Positions 1-10,678 of a stretch of DNA of 64,000 bases are shown here, piece by piece. The notes below the pieces were generated by a model. That model was not told the DNA's origin, made no database searches, and saw only the letters and a list, made by a program, of their open reading frames with translations. Each line of letters begins with the position of its first letter. The first letter of the stretch is position 1. The stretch covers positions 122,411,521 through 122,475,520 of the forward strand of contig NC_064621.1 in assembly GCF_023898315.1 (NCBI RefSeq). Reading direction: 5' to 3'. The DNA is from Schistocerca nitens (Eukaryota; Arthropoda; Insecta; Orthoptera; Acrididae). A program made the position numbers and the translations under genes.

Positions 1-216
1 GGTTAGAATACTGGACTCGCATTCGGGAGGACGACGGTTCAATCCCCCGTCCGGCCATCCTGATTTAGGTTTTCCGTCGTCTCCCTAAATCGCTCCCGGC
101 AAATGCCGGGATGGTTCCTTTGAAAGGGCACAGCCGACTTCCTTCCCTATCCTTACCTAATCCGATGAGACCGATGACCTCGCTGTTTGGTCTCTTCCCC
201 AAAAACAACCCAACCT
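1..216 (+). mobile_element. tRNA-derived SINE, 5' end cut by window edge
   Basis: The first ~55 bases hold the second half of a tRNA-like head, with a B-box-like GGTTCAATCC at about 40-49. A body with the GCCGGG/CCCGGC type hairpin follows (about 95-112). The 3' part at 167-215 reads GAGACCGATGACC, a short loop, then GGTCTC, and ends in an A/C-rich tail. The same tail pattern is at the 3' end of the I-clade LINE at 43141-49282. There is no protein; such elements are transcribed by Pol III and moved by a LINE. A CA microsatellite begins 46 bases after it. The left end and its target duplication lie outside the window. Confidence 0.75.
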
Positions 217-259
217 CACACCGTGCACTGTACGCCCGAATGTAATTACACCGTACCAT

Positions 260-261
<2 letters not shown>

Positions 262-311
<50 letters not shown>
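262..311. repeat. (CA)n microsatellite
   Basis: Uninterrupted CA dinucleotide run of about 50 bases directly downstream of the SINE. Open frames that read through it (poly His-Thr or Val-Cys) are artefacts. Confidence 0.98.
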
Positions 312-315
<4 letters not shown>

Positions 316-857
316 AACATTGAGGCACCAGATGCTGTTTGCTGGCGACTTCAGGAACGTCCCAGGAACGCTAGAGGAATTTCTGCGCTCCATACGGACA
401 CCATGCTCGTCAGAAATAGACCGCACATCAAGTGGAGTTGAACAAGCTTGCAGAAACATTGGACAGAAACAGCACAGCACGTGCGTCGTGGCGCGGCTTT
501 GAGAGTTCGTAAAGGGTATAAGAGTCTAACGACAGGAATGAGGAAGACGCCGTCTCTCGTGGGACTGGCAGCGCATCGTTCTGGCCGACGCCGGACTGCG
601 GGGAAAGTTTCTGTCATAGACGCTTCATGCTGCTTCTGCTGCTCCTACGGAAAAAGAGTGGCAGCCGCCTGTGGGCTGCGCTCGAAGCACGAGCCTGCCT
701 GTCAGACACACAAAGTAGGCGCCAGCAAGCTGGGGCTCACACTGGCCAATACGCGTGTGCATTCCCAGCGGCATTCCCATTGGCAGCGGAATCCACGCAA
801 TAAAACCCATCTTTCAGATGATGTGTAAGTATTCTGCGCCATTCTTATGACGCAATC
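312..857. other. Anonymous stretch, no supported gene
   Basis: A 126-codon frame runs + at 448-828 and a weak TATA-like GGTATAAGAG lies at about 515-524. The translated frame shows no domain, signal peptide or family I recognise, and composition changes along it. It could be old LTR or host non-coding DNA. I do not call a gene. Confidence 0.4.
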
Positions 858-2328
858 AATGCCTTCATTGCACGATAACAATGTTTATGTTACTGATGAC
901 AGTGCCACTAAGGCAGAATTACTGAACACCGTTTTCTGAATCTCGTTCACCAAAGCGGACGAAGTAAATAGTCCAGAATTCTAATCTACAACAACTGCCA
1001 ACACGAGTAATTTAGAAGTAGATATCCTTGGTGCAGTGAAGCAATTTAAACCACTTAACAAAGGCCAGGCTTCCGGTCCAGAGTACGTACAAGTCAGGTT
1101 CCTTTCAGAGTATGCTGATGCAGTAACTCCATATCTAACAATGATATACAATCGCTCACTCATCGAAAGATCTGTACCTAAAGACTGGAAAGTTGCACAA
1201 GGCACACCAATACCCAATAAAGGAAACATACCCATATAGCTAGTGTCGATTTGCAGGTGGCTTTTGGAACATATAATGGGCAACGTTACGAATTATCTCG
1301 AAGAAAACGGTTTATTGACTGACAGCACGGATTCAGAAAAATCGTTCTTGTGAAACACAGTTCTTTATTCTCATGAAGTAGTGAGTGCTGTCGACAGGGG
1401 TTCTCAAACTGATTCCGTATTATTTATATTTCCAGAAGGCTTTCGAGACCGTTCGGCACAAGAGTCTTCTAATCAAATGGCGTGCCTATGAAGTATCGTC
1501 TCGATTTGTGATTTCCTGTCTTAGATTGTTTGCAGATGATGCTGTCATTTATCGTCTTGTAAAGTCGTCAGATGATCAAACCCAACTGCAAAATGATGTG
1601 GACGAGATATATGTGTGGTGAAAAAAGTGGCAGTTGACTCTAAATACCAAAGTGTAACGTAATCCACATGACTACTAAAAGAAATCCAGTAAATTTCAGT
1701 TACACGATATCGCACAAGTCTAAAGGTTGTAAATTCAATTAAATACTTAGGGATTACAATTCCGAATAACTTCAACTGGAACGATAACATAGAAAATGTT
1801 GTGGGTAAAGAAAATCGAAGACTGCTATTTATTGGTAGAACCGAAAACGCAACACATCGACTAAAGAGACTGCGTACACCACGCTTGTCTGCCCTATTCT
1901 GGAGTATTGTTTGTGTGGCGAGGGATCAGCATTAGATGGGACTGACGGAAAACATGGAGAAAGTTCAAAGAAGAGCAGCTCGTTCTGTATTACCGCGAAA
2001 TAGAGGAGAGAATGCAACGGACATGATCCGTAAATTAGGATGGCAATCATTAAAAGAAAAGCGTTTTTCGTGGTGGCAGAATCTTCTCGTGAAATTTCAG
2101 TAATCAACTTTCACCTCCGAAAGCGAAATTATTCTTTTGGCTCCCACCTACATAGTGAGAAAGGTTCATCATGATAAAATAAGATAAATCAGAGCTCGCA
2201 CGGAAAGATCTAAGTGCTGGTTTTTCCAGGGCGCTGTTAAGAGTGTGGAACCGTGGAGAAACCGTTTGAAGGTGGTTCGAAGAACCCTCTGCCAAGCACT
2301 TAATCGTGAATTGCAGAGTAATGATATA
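858..2328 (+). mobile_element. Decayed CR1-like LINE, RT region and 3' end
   Basis: The + strand, read in several frames, shows a non-LTR reverse transcriptase. Visible are a fingers segment with a KGQASGPEYV-like motif and WKVAQGTPIPNKG (1036-1239), a LTDS-type segment (about 1310), FQKAFETVRHKSLL (motif A, about 1430-1475) and FADDAVIYRLV (motif C, about 1528-1560). Next comes the thumb region with a QRRAARSVL-like stretch near 1965. Motifs A and C are much too close, so the palm between them is deleted. Stops and frameshifts are numerous. The 3' tail is split: after the mariner the sequence resumes at 4210 with GATGTAGAC, a typical CR1-type tail. CR1/Jockey-group assignment is by motif style. 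Confidence 0.75.
1036..1620 (+). pseudogene. CR1-like reverse transcriptase remnant
   Basis: Two open pieces (1036-1239 and 1385-1621, different frames) carry the RT fingers and the fused motif A/motif C region of the LINE around them. The segment between KWRAYEVSSRF and LRLFADDA lacks the roughly 70 residues that normally hold the QGS motif, so the enzyme cannot be active. Confidence 0.7.
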
Positions 2329-4207
2329 CAGGGTGGTCCATTGATCGTGACCGGGGCAAATATCTCACGAAATAAGCATCAAACGAAAAAACTACAAAGA
2401 ACGAAACTCGTCTAGCTTGAAGGAGGAAACCAGATGGCGCTATGGTAGGCCCGCTAGATGGCGCTGCCATACGTCAAACGGATATCAACTGCGTTTTTTT
2501 TTTTAAATAAGGACCCCCATTTTTTATTACATATTCGTGTAGTACGTAAAGAAATATGAAGGTTTTAGTTGTACCACTTTTTTCGCTTTGTGATAGATGG
2601 CGCTGTAATAGTCACAAACGTGTAAGTACGTGATATCACGTAACATTCCGCCAGTGCGGACGGTATTTGCTTCGTGATTCATTACCCGTGTTAAAATGGA
2701 CCGTTTACCAATTGCGGAAAAGGTCGATATCAAGTTGATGTATGGCTATTGTGATCAAAATGCCCAACAGGCGTGTGCTATGTATGCTGTTCGGTATCCT
2801 GGACGACATCATCCAAGTGTCCGGACTGTTCGCAGGATAGTTACGTTATTTAAGGAAACAGGAAGTGTTCAGCCACATGTGAAACGTCAACCACGACCTG
2901 CAACACATGATGATGCCCAATCAGGTGTTTCAGCTGCTGTTGAGGCTAATCCGCACATCAGTAGCAGACAAATTGCGCAAGAATCGGGAATCTCAAAAAC
3001 TTCGGTGTTGAGAATACTGCATCAACATCGATTGCACCCGTACCATATTTCTATGCACCAAGAATTGCACAGCGACGACTTTGAACGTCGTGTACAGTTC
3101 TGCCACTGGACACAAGAGAAATTACGGGAAGATGACAGATTTTTTTGCACGCGTTCTATTTAGCGACGAAGCGTAATTCACCAACAGCGGTAACGTCAAC
3201 CGGCATAATATGCACTATGGGGCAACGGAAAATCCACGACGGCTGCGACAAGTGGAACATCAGCGACCTTGGCGGGTTAATGTACGGTGCGGCATTATGG
3301 GAGGAAGGATAATTGGCCCCCCTTTTTTCGATGGCAATCTAAATGGTGCAATGTATGCTGATTTCCTACGTAATGTTCTGCCGATGTTACTACAAGATGT
3401 TTCAATGCATGACAGAAAGGCGATGTACTTCCTACATGATGGATGTCCGGCACATAGCTCGCGTGCGGTTGAAGCGGTATTGGATAGCAATTTCATGACA
3501 GGTGGATTGGTCGCACGTTCACCGGATCTGACGTCCCCGGATTTCTTTCTGTGGGGAAAGTTAAAGGGTATTTGCTATCGTGATCCACCGACAACGTCTG
3601 GCAACATGCGTCAGCGCATTGTCAATGCATCTGCGAACATTACGGAATACGAACTACTCGCTGTTGAGAGGAATGTCGTTACACGCATTGACAAATGCAT
3701 TGAGGTTGACGGACACCATTTTGAGCATTTATTGCATTAATGTGGTATTTACAGGTAATCACGCTGTAACAGCATGCGTTCTCTGAAATGGTAAGTTCAC
3801 AAAGGTACATGTATCACAGAGGAACAACTGAAATAAAATGTTCAACGGTACCTATGTTCTGTATTTTAATTTAAAAAACCACCTGTTACCAACTGTTCGT
3901 GTATAATTGTGAGCCATATGTTTGTGACTATTACAGCGCCAACTATCACAAAGCGAAAAAAGTGGCCCAACTAAAACATTCATATTTCTTTACGTACTAC
4001 ACGAGTATGTAATAAAAAATGGGGGTTCCTGTTTAAAAAAACGCAGTTGATATCCGTTTGACTTATGGCAGCGCCATCTAGCGGGTCAACCATAGCGCCA
4101 TCTGGTTTCCCCCTTCAAACTAGACAAGTTTCGTTCTTCGTAGTTTTTTTCGTTTCACGCTTATTTCGAGAGGTATTTGGCCCGGTCACGATCAATGGAC
4201 TACCCTG
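2329..4207 (+). mobile_element. mariner-type transposon (DD41D-like) with ~300-bp TIRs
   Basis: The ends are CAGGGTGGTCC at 2329 and its inverse at 4207, flanked by TA (2327-2328 and 4208-4209). The inverted similarity continues far inside, about 2329-2625 against 3909-4207, so the TIRs are near 300 bp, long for mariner. A damaged transposase gene fills the middle on the + strand. The element sits inside the 3' tail of the CR1-like LINE: 2328 and 4210 rejoin into a normal tail. A DUF4817-like N-terminus and the WGKLKG motif place it with DD41D mariners common in insects. The family name is inferred from recall. Confidence 0.9.
2696..3740 (+). pseudogene. mariner transposase, frameshifted
   Basis: It starts at ATG 2696 with an N-terminal HTH region (residues ~1-60, the DUF4817-like fold) and a second HTH (residues ~85-115, SRQIAQESGISKTSVLRIL). 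The frame is lost in a T-run near 3140. The FSDEA motif holding the first catalytic Asp follows in the next frame (about 3155-3170) and ends at a TAA. A further open part (3210-3740) has NRHNMHYG-like residues just upstream, the second Asp in HDGCPAH (~3438), and the third in SPDFFLWG (~3540). Only about 33 residues separate the last two Asp; family members have about 41, so ~24 bp is missing. Three lesions make it inactive. Confidence 0.88.
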
Positions 4208-4209
4208 TA

Positions 4210-4633
4210 GATGTAGACCTTATACCGTATGTTCGTAATGGGTGCGCAGCAATAACGACTGGCTAACTCGGGGCAGCGATCCGACTGTGCATTTAGTTAC
4301 AGGACTGCAGGCAGTGTCGCACCTCTTGACGACATTTCCGTGGATTGCACACCACGCGGGGCGTGCCGGACCCCCTCCCACGCGACCCAGCAGTGGTCGC
4401 ACGTATCTACTGCAGCCGGTCCGGGTCTCCTATCTTCTCTCGACGGCGCCGTCTTCCTGCCGACAAACTTGGGATCGCCATTGCGAGATCCGGTGGAGCG
4501 GCCATAGGAAAGCACGTGGTGTCGGCGCTGCACTGCCTCGCGGAGACGCCAGCTGTTTGGCGGCCCTGTGTGTCTTTGTAACACTGCACGCCGGGACACA
4601 ATCCAGATTAATCGTGTCGTCGTTCCAGTTATA
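4210..4633. other. LINE tail then anonymous DNA
   Basis: The first ~10 bases complete the CR1-like LINE tail. The rest is GC-rich, with overlapping open frames on both strands (up to 136 codons at 4242-4652) but no recognisable protein. Confidence 0.4.
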
Positions 4634-4830
4634 CGGAGCCGCGCGGGATTAGCCGAACGGTCTGAGGCGCTGTAGTCATGGACAGTGCGACTGGTCCCGG
4701 CGGAGGTTCGAGTCCTCCCTCAGGCATGATTGTGTGTGTTTGTCCTTAGGATAATTTAGGTTAAGTAGTGTGTAAGTTTAGGGACTGATGACCTTAGCAG
4801 TTAAGTCCCATAAGATTTCACACATCTGAA
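4634..4830 (+). mobile_element. tRNA-derived SINE (family B) with perfect TSD
   Basis: The head contains an A-box-like TTAGCCGAACGG (about 4650) and the B-box GGTTCGAGTCC (about 4706-4716). The body carries the TCCTTAGGATAATTTAGG stretch. The tail AGGGACTGATGACC ... AAGTCCCA (about 4780-4812) can pair as a hairpin. Direct repeats CAGTTATA at 4626-4633 and 4831-4838 are the target duplication, as expected for LINE-driven insertion. Confidence 0.88.
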
Positions 4831-4859
4831 CAGTTATAAGTTTTTCTTCGGCGTATTGG

Positions 4860-5800
4860 GTGCTTGTCTACGCCTAAGATCAGATACCAGTGCCCCCGAA
4901 GATTCGGAAAAACTATGTTTAACACCACCGTGGGAATCTACGTGTCGTACGGTCTGTGCAGCACTTCACAGACTTTCCGACGGTTTACTTGTGCGGTGGT
5001 AATGGCCTAGACTCGCGTTCTGCCTACATTGACGATGTGCTGATGACATCTTCGCCAGCAGAAGAGGAACGTCCTCTTGGAAAAATTTTCGTCCACTTCG
5101 CCGACTATGGAATACTACTGAATTCCACCAAAGGCGTCATCTGCGCTAAGGATTGAGCTTTATCGGGTTCGGGGTACCTGCTGCTGTCACATACCACCTG
5201 CCGAGAGTGAGAATTGTGTCAATATAAACTCGATAAACTTGTATGGCCACTCCACGAGGTTCTAGCCGAACAGTCTACAGTGCGTGGTCGGATACCACTG
5301 ACGTGAAGTAACCATGTAACTATCTACTGACTGGGGGACAGGGGTGGCAGGGGGCAGGAGAGGGAGGCTTCCAACCATGCCGAACCTCGCGCGGGTTGCA
5401 TTGCTCACAAATTCAGTTACTGGAACTATGTTTTCAGATGCTTCCGGATGTTCTGTGGGTGTGCTTCTGAGACTGAGTACCTTTGCGTTTTTCCTATAAA
5501 ATGAACCATACAGAGATCCTGGCTGCCTACGAGGTCGTAATACATTTGATGTTTAAGGCGGAAGGCGATGGCTTCACCCTATGCAGGCGACATTGGTATT
5601 TTCGCAATCTCAGGACAAGTACCGCCCAGTCCAAGTGAAATCGTCTGAATTTCGTTACCGAGTTCCCGGAACACGACTGGCAACTACAATGTGTCTGCTG
5701 ACACTGCGTCCGGAGTGGACTTGATGTTTCTGCCAACAGGTCTAAACGAGCTGTCAGCGGCTGCGCAGCGAGTGGCGCTGGGCGCGCGCCACCGCCAGGC
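4860..5800 (+). pseudogene. Ty3/gypsy pol remnant (RT and RNase H)
   Basis: From about 4865 one reads DQIPV, then KTMFNTTVG and a QTFRRF-like stretch, and then YIDDVLMTSS (5022-5051), the RT active site with its two Asp. A LADYG-LNSTK-like segment follows (to 5156). After a gap, 5507-5790 gives TEILAAYE, a degraded TLYTDHK region and a RNase H-like run ending near a DTLS-type site. Order and spacing fit gypsy pol from RT to RNase H. Many stops and shifts are present. No integrase or LTR could be joined to it with confidence. Confidence 0.72.
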
Positions 5801-7453
5801 TTCGAAGCCAAAGCCACGGGTCGGCCCCGCAGCTCTGCGCCGTCGCACACATTAGTGCGCATCATTTACGACGGTGGCCGAGTTTAGGTTCTGCGGATCT
5901 GACGTCACAAAACACAGTCAGCCAATGAAGAACGACGTTGCCAGAGCTCGACTGCAGTGCAGAGCACGGACGAGTGTCTTCAGTTTTAGGAACGTTCAGT
6001 CATAAATAAAGTAATTGAACAAAAGCAATGTCTTGATAGCAGACTTTCTTTTATAGAAAGTTTGGAAGACGCATTTTTATACCAATTGCTTCATATTCTA
6101 TTAATTAATTAAACCAAACAAGCAATAAGCCTCCTAATTCAGGCGATAGCAATTAAATGTGTTTGTATAATTCTCACGAACCGCTTTTTCGCAATAAAGA
6201 ACAGCGGTAATTGTTTATTTCCTATTGTACTTCGACGAAACGTGAGTAATTCATAATCATACCAACAGTGTTTGTCGGTATTTTGCGTCATGTGTTAGAG
6301 ACCTCCAGGAGTTCTCTTAAATTACAAGCTGCGTTGCGTAATGGTTAAGGTGTTTGGCTGATAAGTGAAAGGTTCAGAGTTCAAACCCTGTTCGGTGCTC
6401 AATATTTTCTTTATTTAAAAAGAATATCGAAGTGTCTTACTTCATGAATTGTATTCGTTTGAATGTAATTTTTTGAAATTTCTAGTGTTTTGTCTCTTCA
6501 TTATAATCATAAGTTTTCGGTTTTTCTAATTTTGTCCTCCAATATTTCTTTTCACAGCAATTAAAAACAATGAAAAGGCACACATACAATACTCACGTTA
6601 TCTGTTTTGTTTGTATATCTTCTCTTCCGCAGTCGCTGTTTTACTATTCATATTGAGATATATTCTTTTGCGACAGTATTATAAGTATTATTTAGAGCAG
6701 AATTTCGGCTCGTACGTTGCCGAGCTACTTGATTGTCTGGCCCAATTCTTCGCTTCGCTGCTTTGGAAACATCATATTCAATGTTTTCGTCAACTAATGT
6801 ATGTTTTGGCAAGTATTTGCTGTCCGTTGTGACAAACACAAATTGTTTACGCACTGCGCTTCACTGACAATATATTTTAGTTTCTATGTTTTATTACGTC
6901 CACTATTCAGTTTTGTGTACTTCGCCAACTTTGTTTTAATCAGAACGTTTTAGAAAATAGCGAAATGACTCTGGTATAAATAAAAGTTTTATTACAGTCG
7001 CGAAAGATGTAATATTTGTCAATATTACATACGACACCTATCTGGTACTTAAATTAAATGAGATATTGTTATACATTAAATTTTATATGAAATTTAGGTA
7101 TCTTGTCCACATTTCATTCTCAACATCGTGGTAACTAAAATCGACCATACGGAAAGTATACGCTATGGACTTTTACCTCTGCAAACTCTTCAAAATTTCG
7201 TGCAACGGTTTATTGCATTTAATGCTGCACAATAACTGCGTTAAACATCGAAACAAAATTAAGTCATTTATGGGGGGGGGGGGGGAGGTATCAGTCAAGA
7301 AGATGTGTAAAAAATCAAACTTTTGGGCCAAATAGTTTTTGTGAAATCGAATGATGAGTGTGTCAAAATAGTCGTAACACCATGTGTCTGCACAGGAGAG
7401 CACTGCAGTGATGACAAAATCGTGCACAGCGCGGAATGCGGGGAGCACATCTC
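5801..7453. other. AT-rich DNA, no gene seen
   Basis: Mostly AT-rich with short frames only (for example 6611-6832). A tRNA-like motif at 6329-6399 is listed separately. A G run of 14 lies at 7272-7285. The evenness of 5860-6330 suggests an unclassified dispersed repeat, but I cannot prove it from one copy. Confidence 0.4.
6329..6399 (+). repeat. tRNA-like motif (SINE head or tRNA pseudogene)
   Basis: An A-box-like GTAATGGTTAAGG (about 6338-6350) and a B-box AGTTCAAACCC (about 6378-6388) lie 28 bases apart, the spacing of a tRNA internal promoter. The acceptor ends do not pair well and no CCA-ready tRNA fold is evident. I therefore read it as tRNA-derived repeat, not a working gene. Confidence 0.45.
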
Positions 7454-8197
7454 TGTAGCAGCGAAAGGATTAATGCGGCCGTGGTGGATTGACTTCGTAA
7501 ACTGCGCGCTCCCCCCTAAACGTAAGTTTGCGAACTATACTATACCACGGCGCTGCTTCTCTTGGCGCGTGCGTCGTTTGCAACTGGCAACGCAGCAATC
7601 TCCCGCGTCTGGGCGGGCATGCGCAAGCCGCCAAGATAAAAGAATTGAACTATATAAGTTAGTGACTATCTCGTCCGGGCATACGCGCTACGAAGGCACT
7701 GTCTGCAGACCGATTTGTGGGTCATCCTGTGCAGAGCGACTGCCGCTCGTGGAGCCAGCAGTGGCCAGTGTCACGCCGTGTACTACGGAAGCTGTCGGTG
7801 CCGACGCACGTTTCGCACACCTGCCTCGCCGACTGCCTGCCTGTTCGCCTGGAACCCGCCTCTCGCGCTCCTGCCCGACAGCGGCAGGCAGGCTCAGCAG
7901 GTGGCCACAACTGCCGCCTTTACCTCCGACCGGACAGAGGCAGACACCAGCCGCCTGGCGCTACGGCTGCGGCAGAGCAGTGCCCTCCTCCCCGGTCAGT
8001 CGCGCACGCCTAATATTGCAGCTGAAGTCGTTAAACGGAGCACGCCTGCCTCGCGCCACTACAAGGGTTTACCAGCTACTGCCGTAAGGACACCAGTCTA
8101 CATCTAGCCGACGACACATGTAGCAGCTTTCCTGACGTAAATAAAACACCGTCTAACAAGGCCACCTCACCAGTGGTTCTCTCTTATTTCCTTCACA
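7454..8197 (+). mobile_element. Possible solo LTR
   Basis: A TG at 7454 and a CA at 8197 bound ~744 bases with LTR-like order: GC-rich U3, a TATA-like CTATATAAG at about 7650, and an AATAAA at about 8141 followed by a GT/CT-rich stretch. A 254-codon frame at 7323-8087 shows no domain and is judged non-coding. No matching 5-bp target duplication was found at these borders, so the borders, or the whole call, may be wrong. Confidence 0.35.
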
Positions 8198-8262
8198 ATT
8201 ATAAAATTTTTGAATCAGTGACGAGACATCAATTTCCCGAAACTATGACGAACTTCTGGAAA

Positions 8263-8447
8263 TGGCTCTAAGCACTATGGGACTTAACATCTGAGGTCAT
8301 CAGTCCCCTAGACATAGAACTACTTAAACCTAACCAACCTAAGGACATCACACACATCCATGCCCGAAGCAGGATTCGAACCTGTGACTGTAGCAGCAGC
8401 GCGGCTCCGGACTGAAGCGCCTAGAACCGCTCGGCCACAGCGGCCGG
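8263..8447 (-). mobile_element. tRNA-derived SINE (family A) with 14-bp TSD
   Basis: Read on the minus strand, a head starts GCCGGCCGCTGTGG and has the A-box GTGGCCGAGCGGTT and B-box GGTTCGAATCC. The body is TCCTTAGGTTGG and the tail AGGGGACTGATGACC ... AAGTCCCATAG. The 14-bp direct repeat CGAACTTCTGGAAA at 8249-8262 and 8448-8461 is a perfect target duplication, so this copy is fairly young. Confidence 0.93.
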
Positions 8448-8599
8448 CGAACTTCTGGAAAAATCGACTTTCACGAACTGAACGCTCTGAAGTAAAAAAG
8501 ATTTCCAGCACTCTTTAAAAGAGAGCCTCCGGTAGCTGCGTAAGCGGTTCTCTAATCTCCTAGTGCTGAGATTCTCTCCAGACGCAATATTTTTCCTTA

Positions 8600-9090
8600 T
8601 ACTTGAATTTTACGACATCGTGCTGTACAGTAATGCCCCAGAATTTCAATGTGAAAACTCTTAAGTTTTTAAATAAAACAAACGTTACTTTTTTCTTCGT
8701 AACTACATATTTATTTCTCAACATAGTAACCTGACGACGAACACGTCTTTCCCAATGAGAGAGCGGTTTGTTGGTACCGTTCCTGCACAATGTTTGACTT
8801 TGTTGACAGTGCCACAACCCTACCTCAGCTTGCACTGCACTTGCACTGTCAAAGCCAAGTCCTTGAAGCTGTTCTTTAACTTTCGGAAACACAAGAAAAT
8901 CGGATGGGGCCAAGTCGTATATGGAGAACGATCGATGACACTGAACCCAACGCGTCGGATTCTCGCAGATGTCGCGGCGCTCACGAGTGGTCTGTCATTG
9001 TCATGCTGGAAGTGAGTCTCCTCCATGTGTGGACGAACTCGTCGAATTCGAATCTCGATTAAAACGCGCGCTGACGCAGTTACGTTTACA
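8600..9090 (-). pseudogene. mariner DD34D transposase C-terminal remnant
   Basis: Minus-strand frames at 9026-8820 and 8913-8560 together show QHDNDRP (second catalytic Asp, ~9000), a degraded SPDLA-type stretch, then APSDF (third Asp, ~8908) and PKVKEQLQG. A W..RV..Q segment like the mariner C-terminus follows. The spacing of the two Asp is about 34 residues, the classical mariner DD34D pattern. The N-terminal half and first Asp are absent and a frameshift separates the two pieces. Confidence 0.8.
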
Positions 9091-9227
9091 CATCGCCAAC
9101 ACTACTTTCGGTGTCCTCTAGCGGCAGTGTGTTGCAACTTGCGTCGGCGAAGCGGGAAAGTCGACCGAGTAATATGCATCATATGCAAAAACTCCAAACA
9201 TTCCATTTTTGCGGTAAGTTAGGCGGA

Positions 9228-9606
9228 GTATCAAGTTACACATCGGGTGTCAGTGTATCCACTTGGCCGACTTATAATCATCTCCCCCCCCCCCCCCCCC
9301 GCGCCCCTGACCTCCGTCCCCAGCCCGGGAAACAATCCGCAATTGATCAAGGTCAACCACGGGAACCCCTTCCACAAGCGTAATACAAAATTGGCGGGAA
9401 ATCCCCCCCCCCCCCGGACCACTGAGGATAGAGCACCCCTCTTCAACACTTGGGCCAGTGAGGATCAAGCGTCCCTCCCAACACCATCTTTTATAACTGG
9501 GGCACATGAGTGGGTGGGATTCACAATGGAGCTGGGAGAAGACACAGACTTTGCCTATTTGTTAATAAAAAATTACATTAAGTCACATCTCTGAAGCCTA
9601 GGCTAT
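9228..9606 (-). repeat. G-run repeat, copy 1
   Basis: The minus strand carries two G runs (about 14 at 9404-9416 and about 17 at 9284-9300). Blocks shared with 23353-23690 are AACAAATAG, CTTCTCCC...AGCTCCAT, GCTTGATCCT, a TTTTGTAT block, TTGATC and CGGCCAAG. Two distant copies with the same block order mean a dispersed repeat, type unknown. Open frames here are proline/glycine artefacts of the runs. Confidence 0.65.
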
Positions 9607-10435
9607 AACTATTTATTAAAACAATTTAATATTATGTATATAAGCACTTCACTGTCAGTAAAATGGAAGTAGTTCTCACGATAGTTATAGCCCATAAGCA
9701 TTAATCCAAACTGCAACTGTCCCAGACTGTCGATCAAATCCCGTATTTTGTCGTAACACACCACGGAAAACCTAAAGAAGTTACTAATGTGATAGATAAT
9801 TATAGAGTCGAGGGCTAATAGCACTGACAGATGGAAGAGTAACACAATGTGGAAAGACTATGTTTCTGCCAGTCATAGCTATGAGTGTATAATGAAGCGT
9901 ACTTCCCAGTCTTGGTTCCACAGCAAGTAACGGGGCAGACGATAATTCCAACATTGGATCAGCTACAAAACAGATACCAGTATGCTGTATTGTCTAATCG
10001 ATTTCCACGTTAAAACTGCTAAAACATATAATATTAATATATTTGAATTTTAGGAACAAGGACTGATAAAATCTAAGCTAGTATTATACCTCAATAAAGA
10101 AAAATGCAGAAAGATCTTGGGACTACATACATACCAAAACTTTGAAAGGTAATGGTCTAAGTCTGTTCCACACACGATACCTCCTTTACATGTCATGAAG
10201 GTATAATTTTAATTTGTTCTATATTTGTGTCAGCGAACCAGTCAGACCCTCTAGAGATCCACCAACATATGATCGAGGGGCTAGTCGCCCCCGCCCCCAG
10301 CGTAAACGTGGATCATCCTACATGTCGGTGGAGGGTGTGAGTGGTGACTCGCCGCGAGAAGCAAGTAATTAATTTTCGAACACGGGTGGATAAAGACAGT
10401 GGGACCTTAATTGATAATTTTTTCTTTGTTGAAGC
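9607..10435. other. No gene seen
   Basis: AT-rich sequence with short frames only. A few CCCCCGCCCCC-type tracts lie near 10285-10300. No repeat family was recognised. Confidence 0.4.
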
Positions 10436-10448
10436 TCAAAGTAAGAAA

Positions 10449-10650
10449 TTTGGAAATTTGTGGTAAGGACTATGTGACCAAACTGCTGAGGTCATCGGTC
10501 CCTAGGCTTACCCATTAATTAAAGTAACTTTAAATTACGCTAAGGACAACACACAAACCCATGCCCGAGGGAGGACTCGAACCTCCGACGGGGGGGACCC
10601 GCGCGAACCGTGACAAGACGCCCTATACCGTACGGCTACCCCGCGCGCCT
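10449..10650 (-). mobile_element. tRNA-derived SINE (family C) with 13-bp TSD
   Basis: On the minus strand the head starts GGCGCGCGGGGTAGCC and has the B-box GGTTCGAGTCC. The tail is AGGGACCGATGACC ... TGGTCACATAG. The + strand of this tail (about 10476-10503) nearly matches the LINE tail at 43162-43192. Direct repeats TCAAAGTAAGAAA at 10436-10448 and 10651-10663 mark the insertion. Confidence 0.9.
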
Positions 10651-10678
10651 TCAAAGTAAGAAAATAACAGTTTACCTG

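Noticed and set aside
65..328. Val-Cys and His-Thr repeat proteins across CA or GT runs (also at 18187-18375 and 31533-31868)
   Set aside because: Dinucleotide microsatellites translate into such repeats in every frame; no evidence of coding.
7323..8087. 254-codon open frame
   Set aside because: No recognised domain, biased GC-rich composition, and it overlaps other open frames inside a putative LTR. Length alone is explained by low stop density in GC-rich DNA.
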